Counted from the stretch's first letter, positions 32,093-41,958 are shown. The stretch: 64,000 nt of DNA from an uncultured Clostridia bacterium (GCA_945912145.1 CAMEBF010000004.1:1-64000); one strand, 5' to 3'. Notes: generated from the sequence alone by a model not told the origin. Translations and numbers: made by a program.

Positions 32093-33628
32093 ATGTTTGA
32101 CAAATGGAAAAAATCAAAAATCAATCTCTCCGACCCCGTTATCGAAGAGGATATCGAAGAAATTCCCGAGGGGATTCATAAACAGCTCCGGGAAAACATC
32201 ATCGCGTTTCGTGAGCTGTTCGGCGAGAGCTTCGACCTCGTCATCAAAAATACGCAGGTCAACGGCATCAAAGCCGCCTTTATCGTGCTCGACGGGATGT
32301 ATGACAATCTGCTGGTGTCCTCCGCCGTGATTGCGCCTGTTCTGGAGATGAAATTCGGCACGACCGAACCGCAGATGATTTACGATCATATCAACGAATA
32401 CCGCGCGTCGGAATGCGATACCAAAGAGGCCATCACCATGCAGGACGCCGTGCAGAACCTTCTTTCGGGCTGCATTCTGCTGCTGATTGACGGTGTGCCG
32501 AAATGCCTTGCGTTCAGCGTGCAGGGCTATCCGAAGCGTTCTATTGATCAGCCGGAGTCCGAAGCGCAGGAGTTCGGCTCGCATGAGGGCTTCGTGGATA
32601 TGTATAAGGATAATGTGACGCTGGTACGCCGCCGCATCAAAAGTCCGTATGTCCGCTTTGAGACGCTCACGGCCGGAGAAACGAGCCATACGACCCTTTG
32701 CGTCTGCTATCACGCCAAGCGCGCCGATCCGGTGATCGTCAACGACGTCAAATCGAAGCTCAAAAATATGCAGCTCGACATCGTACCCGGAGCCGGAGCC
32801 GTCCGTCCGTTTTTAGAGGCAAAAGGGCTGTCGTTTTTTACATCGGTCGGACTGACGGAACGGCCGGATGTCTTTGCCGCAAAACTCGCGGAAGGACGCA
32901 TCGGCATCATCGTGGACGGTACGCCGTACGCGCTGATCGTGCCGTATTTATTCGTCGAAAACTTTCATTCGCTCGACGACTATCTGTCGCGACCATATTA
33001 TACGCTCATTGCGCGATTGCTGAAGATCATCTGCTTTTTCGCCGCCGTATTTCTGCCCGGCATTTACGTCGCGGTCGGCACATTTCATCAGGAGATTTTC
33101 CCATCGGACGTGATTTTCGAGATCGCCTCCTCGCTTCAGGGAACGCCGTTTCCGCTTGTCCTCGAATCATTGGTCATTCACTTTATCTATGAAATCGTGC
33201 GGGAAGCGGGACTGCGTATGCCGAAATCCATGGGACACGCCGTCAGCATCGTCGGTGCTCTCGTCATCGGCGACGCCGCCGTCACGGCGGGACTTATCAG
33301 CGCCCCCATGCTGATCATCGTCGCGATCACCGCCATCTGCTCCGCCGTGATTTCGCCGCTGCATCAGGCGTCCTCCGTTCTGAGGATGGTTTTTATCATC
33401 GTCGGCGGCATGGCGGGACTGTACGGCATCATGCTCGGCTTCGGCATCGTCGCGGTCAATCTCTGCTCCGTCAGCTCGTTCGGCGTGCCGTTTACGTCGC
33501 CGATCTCCCCCTTTGACCGCTACGCTTCGCGTGACAGTCTGCTGTTCGCCGGATGGAAAAAGGTTGGCAAACGCTTTATTCAGGTGCAGAAACTCAGAGG
33601 GAGTGATTCCGATGCCAACAAAAGCTAA
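32093..33628 (+). CDS. spore germinant receptor subunit A (GerAA/GerKA type)
   Basis: The 511-residue protein is a GerA-family subunit with a large N-terminal soluble region, then five or so membrane helices. The motif DGTPYALIVPYLFVENFHSLDDY and the C-terminal VPFTSPISPFD are typical. It sits in the spore inner membrane as part of the nutrient-sensing receptor that triggers germination. It overlaps the B subunit gene by 17 nt. A weak ribosome site GGTGG precedes the start. Confidence 0.95.
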   Translation: MFDKWKKSKINLSDPVIEEDIEEIPEGIHKQLRENIIAFRELFGESFDLVIKNTQVNGIKAAFIVLDGMYDNLLVSSAVIAPVLEMKFGTTEPQMIYDHINEYRASECDTKEAITMQDAVQNLLSGCILLLIDGVPKCLAFSVQGYPKRSIDQPESEAQEFGSHEGFVDMYKDNVTLVRRRIKSPYVRFETLTAGETSHTTLCVCYHAKRADPVIVNDVKSKLKNMQLDIVPGAGAVRPFLEAKGLSFFTSVGLTERPDVFAAKLAEGRIGIIVDGTPYALIVPYLFVENFHSLDDYLSRPYYTLIARLLKIICFFAAVFLPGIYVAVGTFHQEIFPSDVIFEIASSLQGTPFPLVLESLVIHFIYEIVREAGLRMPKSMGHAVSIVGALVIGDAAVTAGLISAPMLIIVAITAICSAVISPLHQASSVLRMVFIIVGGMAGLYGIMLGFGIVAVNLCSVSSFGVPFTSPISPFDRYASRDSLLFAGWKKVGKRFIQVQKLRGSDSDANKS

Positions 33629-34700
33629 CATCACGCCGTTTCAATTCTACACGCTGCTGTTTCTCAGCCGCACCTTTTCGCTTGTGGCGTATATCGCGAA
33701 TATGCGCGCACAGCTCTCCTCCTCGGAAACGCTGGTCGGCTCGCTTCTGATGGGCATTTTTTTGCTGTTGACTTCCCTGCCGACGCTGTGGCTGATGAAA
33801 AAGGACGCCAATTCCTCGATCCTTACACGCGCTTCGTGCCTGTCCGCCGTGTATGAAAAGATCATTTGCCTGATCTATCTGGTCGATTTTTTCTTTTACG
33901 GCATTATGACAGCCACACGGTTCGAGCTGTTCGCGTCATCCGTCATGTTCCCCGAAACCGATATGTCTTTCGTCATGCTGACGCTGCTCGCCGCCTCCGC
34001 TTACGCCGGGTATAAAGGGATCGAAGCACTCGGACGTTCCGCCGTCATTTTTCTGCTCCCCGTGCTTCTTGTCTTCGTGTTCGTCTTCTGCTCGCTTTTA
34101 GGGGATTTCGACTTCTTGAACTTTACGCCGTTTACGACCAAAAACTTAGCAGAAACCGTTGATTCGGGGCTTTACACCTGCGCGCAGACGCATGAGCTGA
34201 TCGCGGTCGGCATTCTGCTGCCGTTCGTCAAGGAACAGAAAAGAAAGTCGCTGCCGGTCTGGATTCTGCTGGTTACCGGCATCATCTTCCTGACGAATCT
34301 GATGCTCTCCGGCATTCTCGGCTCGTTCAGCACAACACAGCTTTTCGGTATGTACTCCCTTTCCGTTCTGGCGGAATTCGGTTTTGTGGAGCGCATGGAT
34401 TCCATCATCACCTGCGTCTGGATGATCTGTGCGCTCGTCAAGCTCGCTTATATCTTTTTCCTGTGCGACTATCTGCTTACGTCGCTTTTCGGCAAAGAAA
34501 AAAAGGTGCTGTATCTGCTGCTTTCCGTCGCCGTAATTTTTACGGGAATGCTCGCGCTTTCAAGGAGCATCTTCCATTTTTCACAGGTCGTCACGTCGCC
34601 GCTTTCCATTATTCTATATCTGGTTTCGGCGGTCGGCGTGCCGCTGTCGGTCGTGCTCGCGGAAAAAATCAAAGGGAGGAAACAAGATGAAAAAGCTTAG
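33612..34700 (+). CDS. spore germinant receptor subunit B (GerAB/GerKB permease)
   Basis: The 362-residue protein has about 10 membrane helices in the amino acid/polyamine transporter style (ITPFQFYTLLFLSRTFSLVAY at the first). GerAB subunits bind the germinant. The ATG at 33612 was chosen because it follows GGGAGTGATTCC inside the end of the A gene; the longer frame is an overlap artefact. It overlaps the C gene by 14 nt. Confidence 0.93.
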   Translation: MPTKANITPFQFYTLLFLSRTFSLVAYIANMRAQLSSSETLVGSLLMGIFLLLTSLPTLWLMKKDANSSILTRASCLSAVYEKIICLIYLVDFFFYGIMTATRFELFASSVMFPETDMSFVMLTLLAASAYAGYKGIEALGRSAVIFLLPVLLVFVFVFCSLLGDFDFLNFTPFTTKNLAETVDSGLYTCAQTHELIAVGILLPFVKEQKRKSLPVWILLVTGIIFLTNLMLSGILGSFSTTQLFGMYSLSVLAEFGFVERMDSIITCVWMICALVKLAYIFFLCDYLLTSLFGKEKKVLYLLLSVAVIFTGMLALSRSIFHFSQVVTSPLSIILYLVSAVGVPLSVVLAEKIKGRKQDEKA

Positions 34701-35832
34701 CCTGCTGCTTCTGCCGCTTGCCGTCCTGCTGTTGTTTTCCTCCTGCGCCGCCGGTGAAACGGAGCTGAAAAACCGCCTGATTATCGAGGGGATCGGCGTC
34801 GATTGGGACGAAAAGGAAGAGCAATACGCATTGACGGTGCAGGTACTCGTTACCGCGCTGTCAAACGGGAAAGAGAATACCGCCGAAACCCCCGTCGCGA
34901 ATTACACCGTTCGCGGCAAAACGATCGCGGAGGCGATCAACGAGCTGTGCGACACGACGGGCAAGAATCCGCTGTACAGCCAGAACCGTATCATCATTTT
35001 AGGTTCCTCGCTGTCGGATGACAAGACAATCCGCGCGCTTGATTATTTCGCACGTGAATACACGGCGAGAGCCGATGTATACGTTGCCGCGGCGTCGGGA
35101 AAAGCATCGGACATTTTACAGGTTGCCGGCAGCGGCGGCGAGATCACGGCAAAAATCATTGAGCAGTCGATTCTCGAAAGCTATCAGAATTCCATTTCCG
35201 TCAATACGGAGCTGTTCAATGTCATCAATCTGCATTTAGAGGACACAACCGCCTTTACCATGCCGCTGCTCGAAGTGGACGCAGACCGGAACGGCAAAGA
35301 GAAAAGCGTCAAGGTCACCGGCACCTATGTGCACACAAACGGGGAGAACGAAAACCGCCTGTCGTCGCAGGAGACAATGTTCTTTCTGCTCATGACGGAC
35401 AAAGCGGAAAAGGGCACGTTCAGCATCGAATCCGACGGCACGGCGGCAGGGCTTGACATCATCAAAGCGTCATCAAAGATCGACGTAGAAGTGAAAGACG
35501 GCGTTCCGCATTATACAATCCGCGTCAGATGCACGGCGGATATGCTCGAATTCGACACACCACAGTTCGGTAATTTCACGGCAGAGGACATGAAAAAAAT
35601 CGAAGCCGCCGCCGAAAGCACTCTGAAAGAGGGCATAGAGGCTCTGCTCACGCGTCAGCTCAAAGAGGAAAAATGCGATATTTTCCGTTTCGGTCGCCGA
35701 CTGATGCAAAAAGAACCAACATTTTACGAGCGCGTCAAGGACGAATGGGAAAGCTATCTGCCGAAAATCACCTATACGGTTTCGGTCTCCGTCACCATCC
35801 GCCGTATCGGCCAGGAAACCATGATCCGATAA
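34687..35832 (+). CDS. spore germinant receptor subunit C (GerAC lipoprotein)
   Basis: The 381-residue lipoprotein has a signal peptide ending in lipobox LLFSSC, then the Ger(x)C domain (ENRLIIEGIGVDWDE-like start, QNRIIILG, LDYFAREYTARADVYVA). It is lipid-anchored in the spore inner membrane and completes the receptor. GGGAGG precedes its start, within the 3' end of the B gene. A terminator follows at 35839. Confidence 0.94.
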   Translation: MKKLSLLLLPLAVLLLFSSCAAGETELKNRLIIEGIGVDWDEKEEQYALTVQVLVTALSNGKENTAETPVANYTVRGKTIAEAINELCDTTGKNPLYSQNRIIILGSSLSDDKTIRALDYFAREYTARADVYVAAASGKASDILQVAGSGGEITAKIIEQSILESYQNSISVNTELFNVINLHLEDTTAFTMPLLEVDADRNGKEKSVKVTGTYVHTNGENENRLSSQETMFFLLMTDKAEKGTFSIESDGTAAGLDIIKASSKIDVEVKDGVPHYTIRVRCTADMLEFDTPQFGNFTAEDMKKIEAAAESTLKEGIEALLTRQLKEEKCDIFRFGRRLMQKEPTFYERVKDEWESYLPKITYTVSVSVTIRRIGQETMIR

Positions 35833-35838
35833 ACAAAC

Positions 35839-35862
35839 AACGCCGGGAGCAGCTCCGGCGTT
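35839..35862 (+). terminator. terminator of the ger operon
   Basis: AACGCCGG/CCGGCGTT over GAGCAGCT is followed by ATATTTTTC, 7 nt past the gerC stop. Confidence 0.75.
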
Positions 35863-35891
35863 ATATTTTTCATAAAAAAAGAAAATACCGT

Positions 35892-35920
35892 TTGACGAAA
35901 CCCGTCTTTTATAGTATAAT
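35892..35920 (+). promoter_or_regulatory. promoter of the second two-component operon
   Basis: TTGACG-17 nt-TATAAT ahead of the response regulator start at 35944. Confidence 0.65.
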
Positions 35921-35943
35921 AATGCCATAGAAAGCGGTGGCAT

Positions 35944-36615
35944 ATGATGCTGAAAATCATGATCGTTGACGATAACGAAAATACAAGAAAACTGACCGAA
36001 GCCGTTTTGCGGCAGCACGGCTACGATACCGTCTGCGCGGCGGACGGCGAAGAGGGGCTCGAGGTGCTTGACAAGGTTCACGTCGATCTGATCGTTCTGG
36101 ACGTGATGATGCCGAAAATGGACGGCTTCGAGTTTACGAGAACGCTGCGCGAATGCGGTTGGGAGATTCCGATTCTGATGGTCACGGCCAAGGAATCGCC
36201 CATCGATAAAAAAGAGGGCTTTCTGGCCGGCACGGACGACTATATGGTCAAGCCCGTGGACGATGAAGAAATGCTGCTGCGCATTGCGGCGCTGCTGCGG
36301 CGTTCCAAAATCGCAAGCGAACACAAAATCACGATCGGCAATACCGTGCTCGATCACGATTCGATGACGGTCACAACCCCCGAAGGCACCGTCGAGCTGC
36401 CGCAAAAGGAATTCATGCTGCTTTTTCAGCTATTGTCCTATAAAGACAAGATTTTCACACGCCGTCAGCTGATGGACGAAATCTGGGATATGGATTCGGA
36501 AACCGACGAACGCACGGTGGACGTTCACATCAACCGTCTGCGCGATAAATTCAAGAACAACCCCGATTTCAGCATTGTTACCATCCGGGGACTCGGCTAC
36601 AAAGCCGTATATTAA
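35944..36615 (+). CDS. OmpR-family response regulator
   Basis: The 223-residue regulator has receiver residues DDNE, LIVLDVMMP and YMVKPVDDEE, and a C-terminal winged helix (ETDERTVDVHINRLRDKF, IRGLGYKAVY). It is the first gene of the operon with the kinase at 36626 and has its own promoter. Confidence 0.95.
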   Translation: MMLKIMIVDDNENTRKLTEAVLRQHGYDTVCAADGEEGLEVLDKVHVDLIVLDVMMPKMDGFEFTRTLRECGWEIPILMVTAKESPIDKKEGFLAGTDDYMVKPVDDEEMLLRIAALLRRSKIASEHKITIGNTVLDHDSMTVTTPEGTVELPQKEFMLLFQLLSYKDKIFTRRQLMDEIWDMDSETDERTVDVHINRLRDKFKNNPDFSIVTIRGLGYKAVY

Positions 36616-36625
36616 GGAGCTGCTT

Positions 36626-37687
36626 ATGGATAAAGAACACATTCCGATGCAAATTCTGGTCACCGTAGTGACCTTCTTTACGCTGTTTTTTTCCAGCGGC
36701 TCAGCCGTCCTGTTTTTTATCGTTCTCAGGGCGATCAAAATTCCCGCGGTCGTGCGCGCCGCGCCGATGACGTTACTAATCGGCACGTTCATTGCCAGTA
36801 TGATCATCGGCATGATCGTCACATTTTTCGTCAGCCGCTACCTCTTTAAGCCGATCGACAATCTGAGCAAATCCATGAGAAAAGTGGCAAAGGGTGATTT
36901 TTCCGTCCGTGTGGAGGAACCGAAAGTCAACAATATCATCGCCGAACTGGTACGCAGCTTCAATGCCATGGCGGAAGAGCTCGGCAGTACAGAGATGTTC
37001 CGCAACGACTTTATCAACAATTTTTCGCATGAATTCAAAACGCCCATCGTCTCTATCCGCGGCTTTGCCAAGCAGCTGCAAAAGGATTCCGTGAGCGAGG
37101 AACAGAGAAAAGAGTATATCAACATCATCGTCAGCGAGTCGGATCGGCTCTCCTCCATGTCCTCGAACATTCTGCTGTTGACGAAATTTGAGAATCAGCA
37201 GATCATCACGGACAAAACGCTGTTTTATCTCGACGAGCAGATCCGTTCCTGCATTCTGCTGCTCGAAAAACAGTGGTCAAAAAAGAACCTCAGCCTTGAT
37301 CTTGATCTCAGCGAGGTTCCTTACTATTCCAATGAAGAGATGCTCTCCCACATCTGGCTGAACATCCTCGGCAACGCCATCAAATTCACGCCGGAGAACG
37401 GTACGATCACCGTCAAATGCTACGGCGATTCCATGGGCGTGACCGTCAAGATCGCCGATACGGGCATCGGCATGGACGACAGCATCCGCTTGAAGATTTT
37501 CGATAAATTCTATCAGGGCGATTCCTCACACGCCGGCAAAGGCAACGGGCTCGGACTGCCGTTGGCGAAACGGGTCGTCGACCTTGCAGGCGGCAAAATC
37601 TCCGTCAAAAGTCAGCCCGGCAAGGGCACGGTATTCGTCGTCAAGCTGCCACAGACCGCAGGCAGTCAGGAGATCCCGTCATCATAA
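36626..37687 (+). CDS. sensor histidine kinase with HAMP domain
   Basis: The 353-residue kinase has two N-terminal membrane helices with only a few residues between them (ILVTVVTFFTLFFSSGSAVLFFIVLRA; LLIGTFIASMIIGMIVTFFVS). HAMP follows (KPIDNLSKSMRKVAKGDFSVRV), then HisKA (FINNFSHEFKTPIVSIRG) and HATPase (NAIKFTPENG; GKGNGLGLPLAKRVV). The near-absence of an extracellular domain suggests it senses within the membrane or cytoplasm. The ATG follows AAGGAG, 10 nt after the regulator. Confidence 0.94.
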   Translation: MDKEHIPMQILVTVVTFFTLFFSSGSAVLFFIVLRAIKIPAVVRAAPMTLLIGTFIASMIIGMIVTFFVSRYLFKPIDNLSKSMRKVAKGDFSVRVEEPKVNNIIAELVRSFNAMAEELGSTEMFRNDFINNFSHEFKTPIVSIRGFAKQLQKDSVSEEQRKEYINIIVSESDRLSSMSSNILLLTKFENQQIITDKTLFYLDEQIRSCILLLEKQWSKKNLSLDLDLSEVPYYSNEEMLSHIWLNILGNAIKFTPENGTITVKCYGDSMGVTVKIADTGIGMDDSIRLKIFDKFYQGDSSHAGKGNGLGLPLAKRVVDLAGGKISVKSQPGKGTVFVVKLPQTAGSQEIPSS

Positions 37688-37689
37688 GC

Positions 37690-38145
37690 TTATTTGTTAT
37701 TCAGAAGTCGCGCCAGCTCATCCATAAAGGAGTTGACGTCACGGAACTGACGGTAAACCGACGCGAAACGGACGTACGCCACTTCGTCAATACTCTTGAG
37801 CTTATCCATCGCCAGCTCGCCGATTTTAATGGATGTCACTTCGCGGTCGATGGAATTCTGCAGCGTCGCTTCAATATCGTCCACCGCCTCTTCGATCACT
37901 TCCAGCGGAACGGGACGCTTTTCACAAGCTCTCAGCATACCGCCGATGAGCTTGGAGCGGTCAAACACCTGACGCGATTTATCCTTTTTCACAACGACGA
38001 TCGGAAGCGTTTCAATCACTTCATAGGTGGTAAACCGCTTCTGGCACTGCATACATTCCCGGCGGCGACGGATTTTTTCGCCCTCTTCAGCCGGTCTTGA
38101 ATCAATTACTTTGCTTTCTTCATAGCCGCAATACGGACATTTCAT
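37690..38145 (-). CDS. nrdR: transcriptional repressor NrdR
   Basis: The 151-residue protein has the N-terminal zinc ribbon (CPYCG.. CMQCQKRF) and an ATP-cone ([29 protein letters not shown]). NrdR represses ribonucleotide reductase genes when dATP is high. The ATG at 38145 follows AGGTGA; the upstream frame overlaps the divergent promoter region. Its stop is 3 nt from the end of the convergent kinase gene. Confidence 0.96.
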   Translation of the reverse strand: MKCPYCGYEESKVIDSRPAEEGEKIRRRRECMQCQKRFTTYEVIETLPIVVVKKDKSRQVFDRSKLIGGMLRACEKRPVPLEVIEEAVDDIEATLQNSIDREVTSIKIGELAMDKLKSIDEVAYVRFASVYRQFRDVNSFMDELARLLNNK

Positions 38146-38176
38146 GTCAATCACCTGTTTCCCTGTGATATTGTAT

Positions 38177-38205
38177 ATCATACCATATTTTTCAAAAAAA
38201 TACAA
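38177..38205 (-). promoter_or_regulatory. promoter of nrdR
   Basis: TTGTAT-17 nt-TATGAT with extended TATGG on the minus strand, in the 94-bp gap shared with the divergent CCA-adding enzyme gene. Confidence 0.5.
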
Positions 38206-38239
38206 GCAAACCGATAAAAAAAACTTAGGAGGCACGCTT

Positions 38240-39553
38240 ATGTTTCCGATACCCGGTCCGGTCATGACCGTACTGAATATACTGAATCAAAACGGCTTTC
38301 GCGCCTATGTCGTCGGCGGCTGTGTACGGGACAGCCTAATGGGCAAAGAGCCGCACGACTGGGACGTCACAACCGACGCGAAGCCGGACACAATCAAAGA
38401 GCTGTTTGCAGATTTCCGGACGGTCGACATCGGCATCAAGCACGGCACCGTGATGGTGCTCTCAAGCGGCATGCCGATCGAAATCACAACTTTTCGCTTG
38501 GACGGCGCGTATTCCGATAACCGTCACCCCGACAAGGTCGCCTTTACCGACAAACTCGAAGACGATCTCTCCCGCCGTGATTTCACCGTCAACGCGATGG
38601 CGTATCACCCCAAAGAGGGACTCATCGATCCGTTCGGTGGCGAAGATGATCTGAAAAGCAAAACGATCCGCTGTGTCGGCAATCCCGACACACGTTTCAG
38701 GGAGGACGCGCTGCGCATTCTGCGCGCATTGCGCTTTGCTTCGACGCTGAATTTTTCCATCGAACCCGAAACGGCGCAGTCCATATTGCAGAACGCAAAT
38801 CTGCTGAATCATATCGCAAAGGAACGCATCAGCACGGAGCTTGTCAAAATGCTTTGCGGCGACAATATCTTTGAGATACTGATGCGTTTCCGCTCTGTCT
38901 TTGCGGTCTTTATGCCGGAGCTGGCATTAGAATTTGATTTCGCGCAGCACGGCAGAAAGCACGCCTACGACGTCTGGGAACATACCGTTCACACCGTTAA
39001 TAACATCGAAGCCGACCCGATTCTACGCCTGACGATGCTGCTGCACGACGCGGGAAAGCCCGCCACTCATAAGCTCGACGCGGACGGCAATTCCACCTTT
39101 AAGAACCATGCGGCTGTCGGCGGCGTCATTGCTGAGAACGTCCTAAAGCGGCTGCGCTTCAAAAACGATATCATCAAGGCCGTCTCGTTCCTGGTTTCCG
39201 TTCACGACAAAGATGTACCCGCAACGAGAGTGCAGGTCAAAGAATATATCCGTGACCTCGGCGAAGAGAATTTCATTCGTCTGATGAAAATCCGCAGAGC
39301 AGACAAATCCGCACTGTCAAAGGATTTCCGCGATATTTCCGAAAAACTGATCTTCGCCTATTCGGAATTTGACGACGTGCTGAACAAAAACGAGCCATGC
39401 ACACTCGCGCAGTTGGCGGTTAAGGGAAATGACCTCAAGCCATACGTTCCGGAAAACGAGATCGGAAACGCGCTGAACGATCTGCTCGAAATCGTCATCC
39501 GCGACCCGGAAAAGAATAAAAAACAGACGCTTCTGGCAATGCTGAAAAATTAA
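38240..39553 (+). CDS. cca: CCA-adding tRNA nucleotidyltransferase (HD-domain type)
   Basis: The 437-residue protein starts with the class II nucleotidyltransferase motif [20 protein letters not shown] (catalytic Asp pair DxD). [11 protein letters not shown], the [17 protein letters not shown] helix and an HD domain ([21 protein letters not shown]) follow. It repairs or adds the 3' CCA of tRNAs; since tRNA-Lys here encodes CCA, its main task may be repair. The ATG follows AGGAGG. Confidence 0.94.
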   Translation: MFPIPGPVMTVLNILNQNGFRAYVVGGCVRDSLMGKEPHDWDVTTDAKPDTIKELFADFRTVDIGIKHGTVMVLSSGMPIEITTFRLDGAYSDNRHPDKVAFTDKLEDDLSRRDFTVNAMAYHPKEGLIDPFGGEDDLKSKTIRCVGNPDTRFREDALRILRALRFASTLNFSIEPETAQSILQNANLLNHIAKERISTELVKMLCGDNIFEILMRFRSVFAVFMPELALEFDFAQHGRKHAYDVWEHTVHTVNNIEADPILRLTMLLHDAGKPATHKLDADGNSTFKNHAAVGGVIAENVLKRLRFKNDIIKAVSFLVSVHDKDVPATRVQVKEYIRDLGEENFIRLMKIRRADKSALSKDFRDISEKLIFAYSEFDDVLNKNEPCTLAQLAVKGNDLKPYVPENEIGNALNDLLEIVIRDPEKNKKQTLLAMLKN

Positions 39554-39660
39554 GAATGCAGAATTATGAATGCAGAATTATGAATGCAGAATGTCGGTAA
39601 AGGCTCCGCCTTTTCATTCAAACCGGTCATTCTGCATTTTGCATTCTGCATTCTGCATTA
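39553..39660. repeat. AATGCAGAATTATG word-repeat element with AAAGGC..GCCTTT core
   Basis: Three left copies of ATGCAGAATTATGA-type words, a palindrome AAAGGCTCCGCCTTTT (39599-39614) and three right TTCTGCATT words in reverse complement. It starts right at the cca stop codon. The core AAAGGC(T)..GCCTTTT and ATTCA match the element at 2272-2408. Confidence 0.75.
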
Positions 39661-39670
39661 AAAATGAAAA

Positions 39671-39696
39671 ACTCCCGTCCGGAAAAGAACGGGAGT
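39671..39696. terminator. bidirectional terminator between cca and the small lipoprotein gene
   Basis: ACTCCCGT/ACGGGAGT stem over CCGGAAAAGA has an A-run before and ATTTTT after it, serving both strands. Confidence 0.8.
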
Positions 39697-39722
39697 ATTT
39701 TTCATAAACAGTTTGCTAACAA

Positions 39723-39905
39723 TTAAGCGTTCGTGCTGGATTCTGCACCATTGACAGCCTCAGCGGAATCAGCTTCTGCTGTAACAGCAGCAGGTGCGCT
39801 GTTATCTTCAGGCGTCTTGGTCTCTTCCTTCGTGCAGCCTGCGAAAGAGAAAACCATCGCGGCAGAAGCAAGAAGCGCAGAAACAGTAAGGATAACCTTT
39901 TTCAT
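39723..39905 (-). CDS. small lipoprotein of unknown function
   Basis: The 60-residue product has a signal peptide with lipobox FSFAGC, then a short Ala/Glu/Ser/Asn-rich unstructured tail (KEETKTPEDNSAPAAVTAEA..). It is probably a lipid-anchored surface peptide. The ATG at 39905 follows AAAGGAG by about 9 nt. No domain is recognised; the mature part is only ~38 residues. Confidence 0.7.
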   Translation of the reverse strand: MKKVILTVSALLASAAMVFSFAGCTKEETKTPEDNSAPAAVTAEADSAEAVNGAESSTNA

Positions 39906-40080
39906 TCTAATGTTAGCTCCTTTCATTCTATTCGTTTTCGGATTTTTTCCGTAGCAATGCAATCAGGAATCCCTCATTGCATTGCATACTTTACAGCAAA
40001 TCCCATCAAAAGTCAAGTAAAATAACAAATTTGTAACGTTTTGTTACAAATTTGTAATCTTTTCCGCAAAAATGAACCGG

Positions 40081-40109
40081 TTGACAAGCGTCGACATCTA
40101 TTTTATAAT
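40081..40109 (+). promoter_or_regulatory. consensus promoter of the repeat-dockerin protein gene
   Basis: TTGACA-17 nt-TATAAT, a perfect sigma-A promoter, 37 nt before the start at 40146. Confidence 0.75.
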
Positions 40110-40145
40110 ATGAAAAAAGAAGGAGTACAGAGGAGATGGAACAAA

Positions 40146-41939
40146 ATGAGGAAGAGAATCCGTACGGCTGCCCTTGTGATGCTGTTGCTGATCGCATTCA
40201 CAGCGATCGTCGCCGCCGAAACACCGTACCGCATTACATACGATCTCGGCGAAGCCGCCGTCTGCGCACAGTCCGTCGTCAATCACAATCCCGATTCGTT
40301 TGGGAAAAATGAAACCGTGACGCTGACAGAGCCCGAATGTCCCGGCTTCCGTTTTGTCGGCTGGTTTGCGGAACCGACGTGCCAAACGAAAGTCACAACC
40401 GTCGGCGGTAGTGCCGGCGACATCACAGTATATGCCAAATGGACAGAATTGACATATAACATCGCCTACGTGCTGACAACGCCCGGCTGCGAGCTGCAGG
40501 ATAGTGATATTGTCAACCCCAACGTCACCGCACGCAGTGCCGGAGAAGCGGTTTCGCTTTCAGAGCCTTTCTGCAATACGAATGCCTACCGTTTCGACGG
40601 CTGGTATCTTGACGACGCCTACACGCAACCCGTATCGGTCATCGAAGCCTACACCTGCTATGACGTCACGCTTTATGCGCATTGGGTGCCGGCGACATTC
40701 TCGATTTCCTATGATCTGGGCAAGGCATCGTCAAGCGTTTATCCCGTCCGCAATGAAAACCCGGAAATCTATTTATATAATCAGGAAATCCGGCTGCTGG
40801 ATGCCGGAACCGACGATCCCGCCTACACATTCGGCGGCTGGTACACCGACGAATTCTATTCGACAAAAATCGAAACAATTCCCGCCGGGACAAAAGGCGA
40901 TCTGATCCTGTACGCCGACTGGATCGAAACACGCTATCACATCACGTATATGCTGACCGATGACAGCGGCATTGCGGAATCAAGCATCCGCAACACGAAT
41001 CCCGACACCCGATCCGCGACTTCCGTTCTGACGCTGAGCGATCCCGTGTCGGCGGATAAATTTTACGCTTTCGCCGGCTGGTACACGTCTCCCGACCGGA
41101 ATGAAAATTCAAAAATTACGCAGATTGATGTTTCCTGCACCGAAGATCTTACTCTCTATGCAAAATGGGAAACTGCGGTCTATTCCATCCGCTACGATTA
41201 CGGCAAGATGAATCTGCTGGTCAATCCCATCGAAAACCCCAACCCGACGACCTATCGCTACGGCGACAACACCGCCTTATTACCGCTGGAAACGGACGGT
41301 TTCATCTTCAACGGTTGGTGTACGGATAAAAATCTAAAAAATCATGTTGACGCAATTCCGGCAGACGCATACGGCGAGCTCACGCTCTATGCCGATTTTA
41401 CGGAGAAGACCTATACCATCACCTATGTTCTCGCCAATAAAGGCGTCACCGCCGATCAGGTCGTGAATCCCAATCCCGTCGCGCGGCGGACATCGGAGAG
41501 CGTCCGCTTTGAAAATGCCGGCACCATCAACGCGGAATATTCCTTCGGCGGCTGGTATTTTGACGCGGACTTTACCAAGGAAGCCAACAAAATCGACTCC
41601 TATACCGCCGCAAATGTCACGGTCTACGCCAAATGGATCCGCAATTCCACCTATCTGCCCGTATGGGGCGACGCATCGCTTTCGGAAAAGCTATCTGCGG
41701 CGGACGCTCGGTTGATTCTTCGCTATGCGGCGTCTCTGGAAACGTTTAGCGACGTGCAGCTGCGTCTGGCGGACATCAACAACGATTCCAAGGTGACGGC
41801 AGCAGATGCCCGTCTCGCGCTGAGGATGGTTGCAGGTCTTGAAAAGGAAGAAGAGCTGATCGAACGCTATTCCCTGCCGGTTATCGAGCTCGTAGACGGC
41901 GAAGTGACGTTCCGGGAGCGGACAGAGCCGGAAGAATGA
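40146..41939 (+). CDS. secreted InlB-type repeat protein with C-terminal dockerin
   Basis: The 597-residue protein has a signal peptide (TAALVMLLLIAFTAIVAAET), then six tandem ~85-residue repeats. Each begins Y.I.Y.L/YDLG and ends FxGWY..DxTLYAxW (AKWTELTY, AHWVPATF, ADWIETRY, AKWETAVY, ADFTEKTY, AKWIRNS). The C-terminus is a dockerin pair: a degenerate GDASLSEKLSAADARLILRY and a better ADINNDSKVTAADARLALRM. It is likely extracellular. The first dockerin loop lacks proper calcium ligands. ATG 40146 follows AGGAG by 10 nt. Confidence 0.85.
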   Translation: MRKRIRTAALVMLLLIAFTAIVAAETPYRITYDLGEAAVCAQSVVNHNPDSFGKNETVTLTEPECPGFRFVGWFAEPTCQTKVTTVGGSAGDITVYAKWTELTYNIAYVLTTPGCELQDSDIVNPNVTARSAGEAVSLSEPFCNTNAYRFDGWYLDDAYTQPVSVIEAYTCYDVTLYAHWVPATFSISYDLGKASSSVYPVRNENPEIYLYNQEIRLLDAGTDDPAYTFGGWYTDEFYSTKIETIPAGTKGDLILYADWIETRYHITYMLTDDSGIAESSIRNTNPDTRSATSVLTLSDPVSADKFYAFAGWYTSPDRNENSKITQIDVSCTEDLTLYAKWETAVYSIRYDYGKMNLLVNPIENPNPTTYRYGDNTALLPLETDGFIFNGWCTDKNLKNHVDAIPADAYGELTLYADFTEKTYTITYVLANKGVTADQVVNPNPVARRTSESVRFENAGTINAEYSFGGWYFDADFTKEANKIDSYTAANVTVYAKWIRNSTYLPVWGDASLSEKLSAADARLILRYAASLETFSDVQLRLADINNDSKVTAADARLALRMVAGLEKEEELIERYSLPVIELVDGEVTFRERTEPEE

Positions 41940-41958
41940 AAAAATTTTCCTTTCCCTA

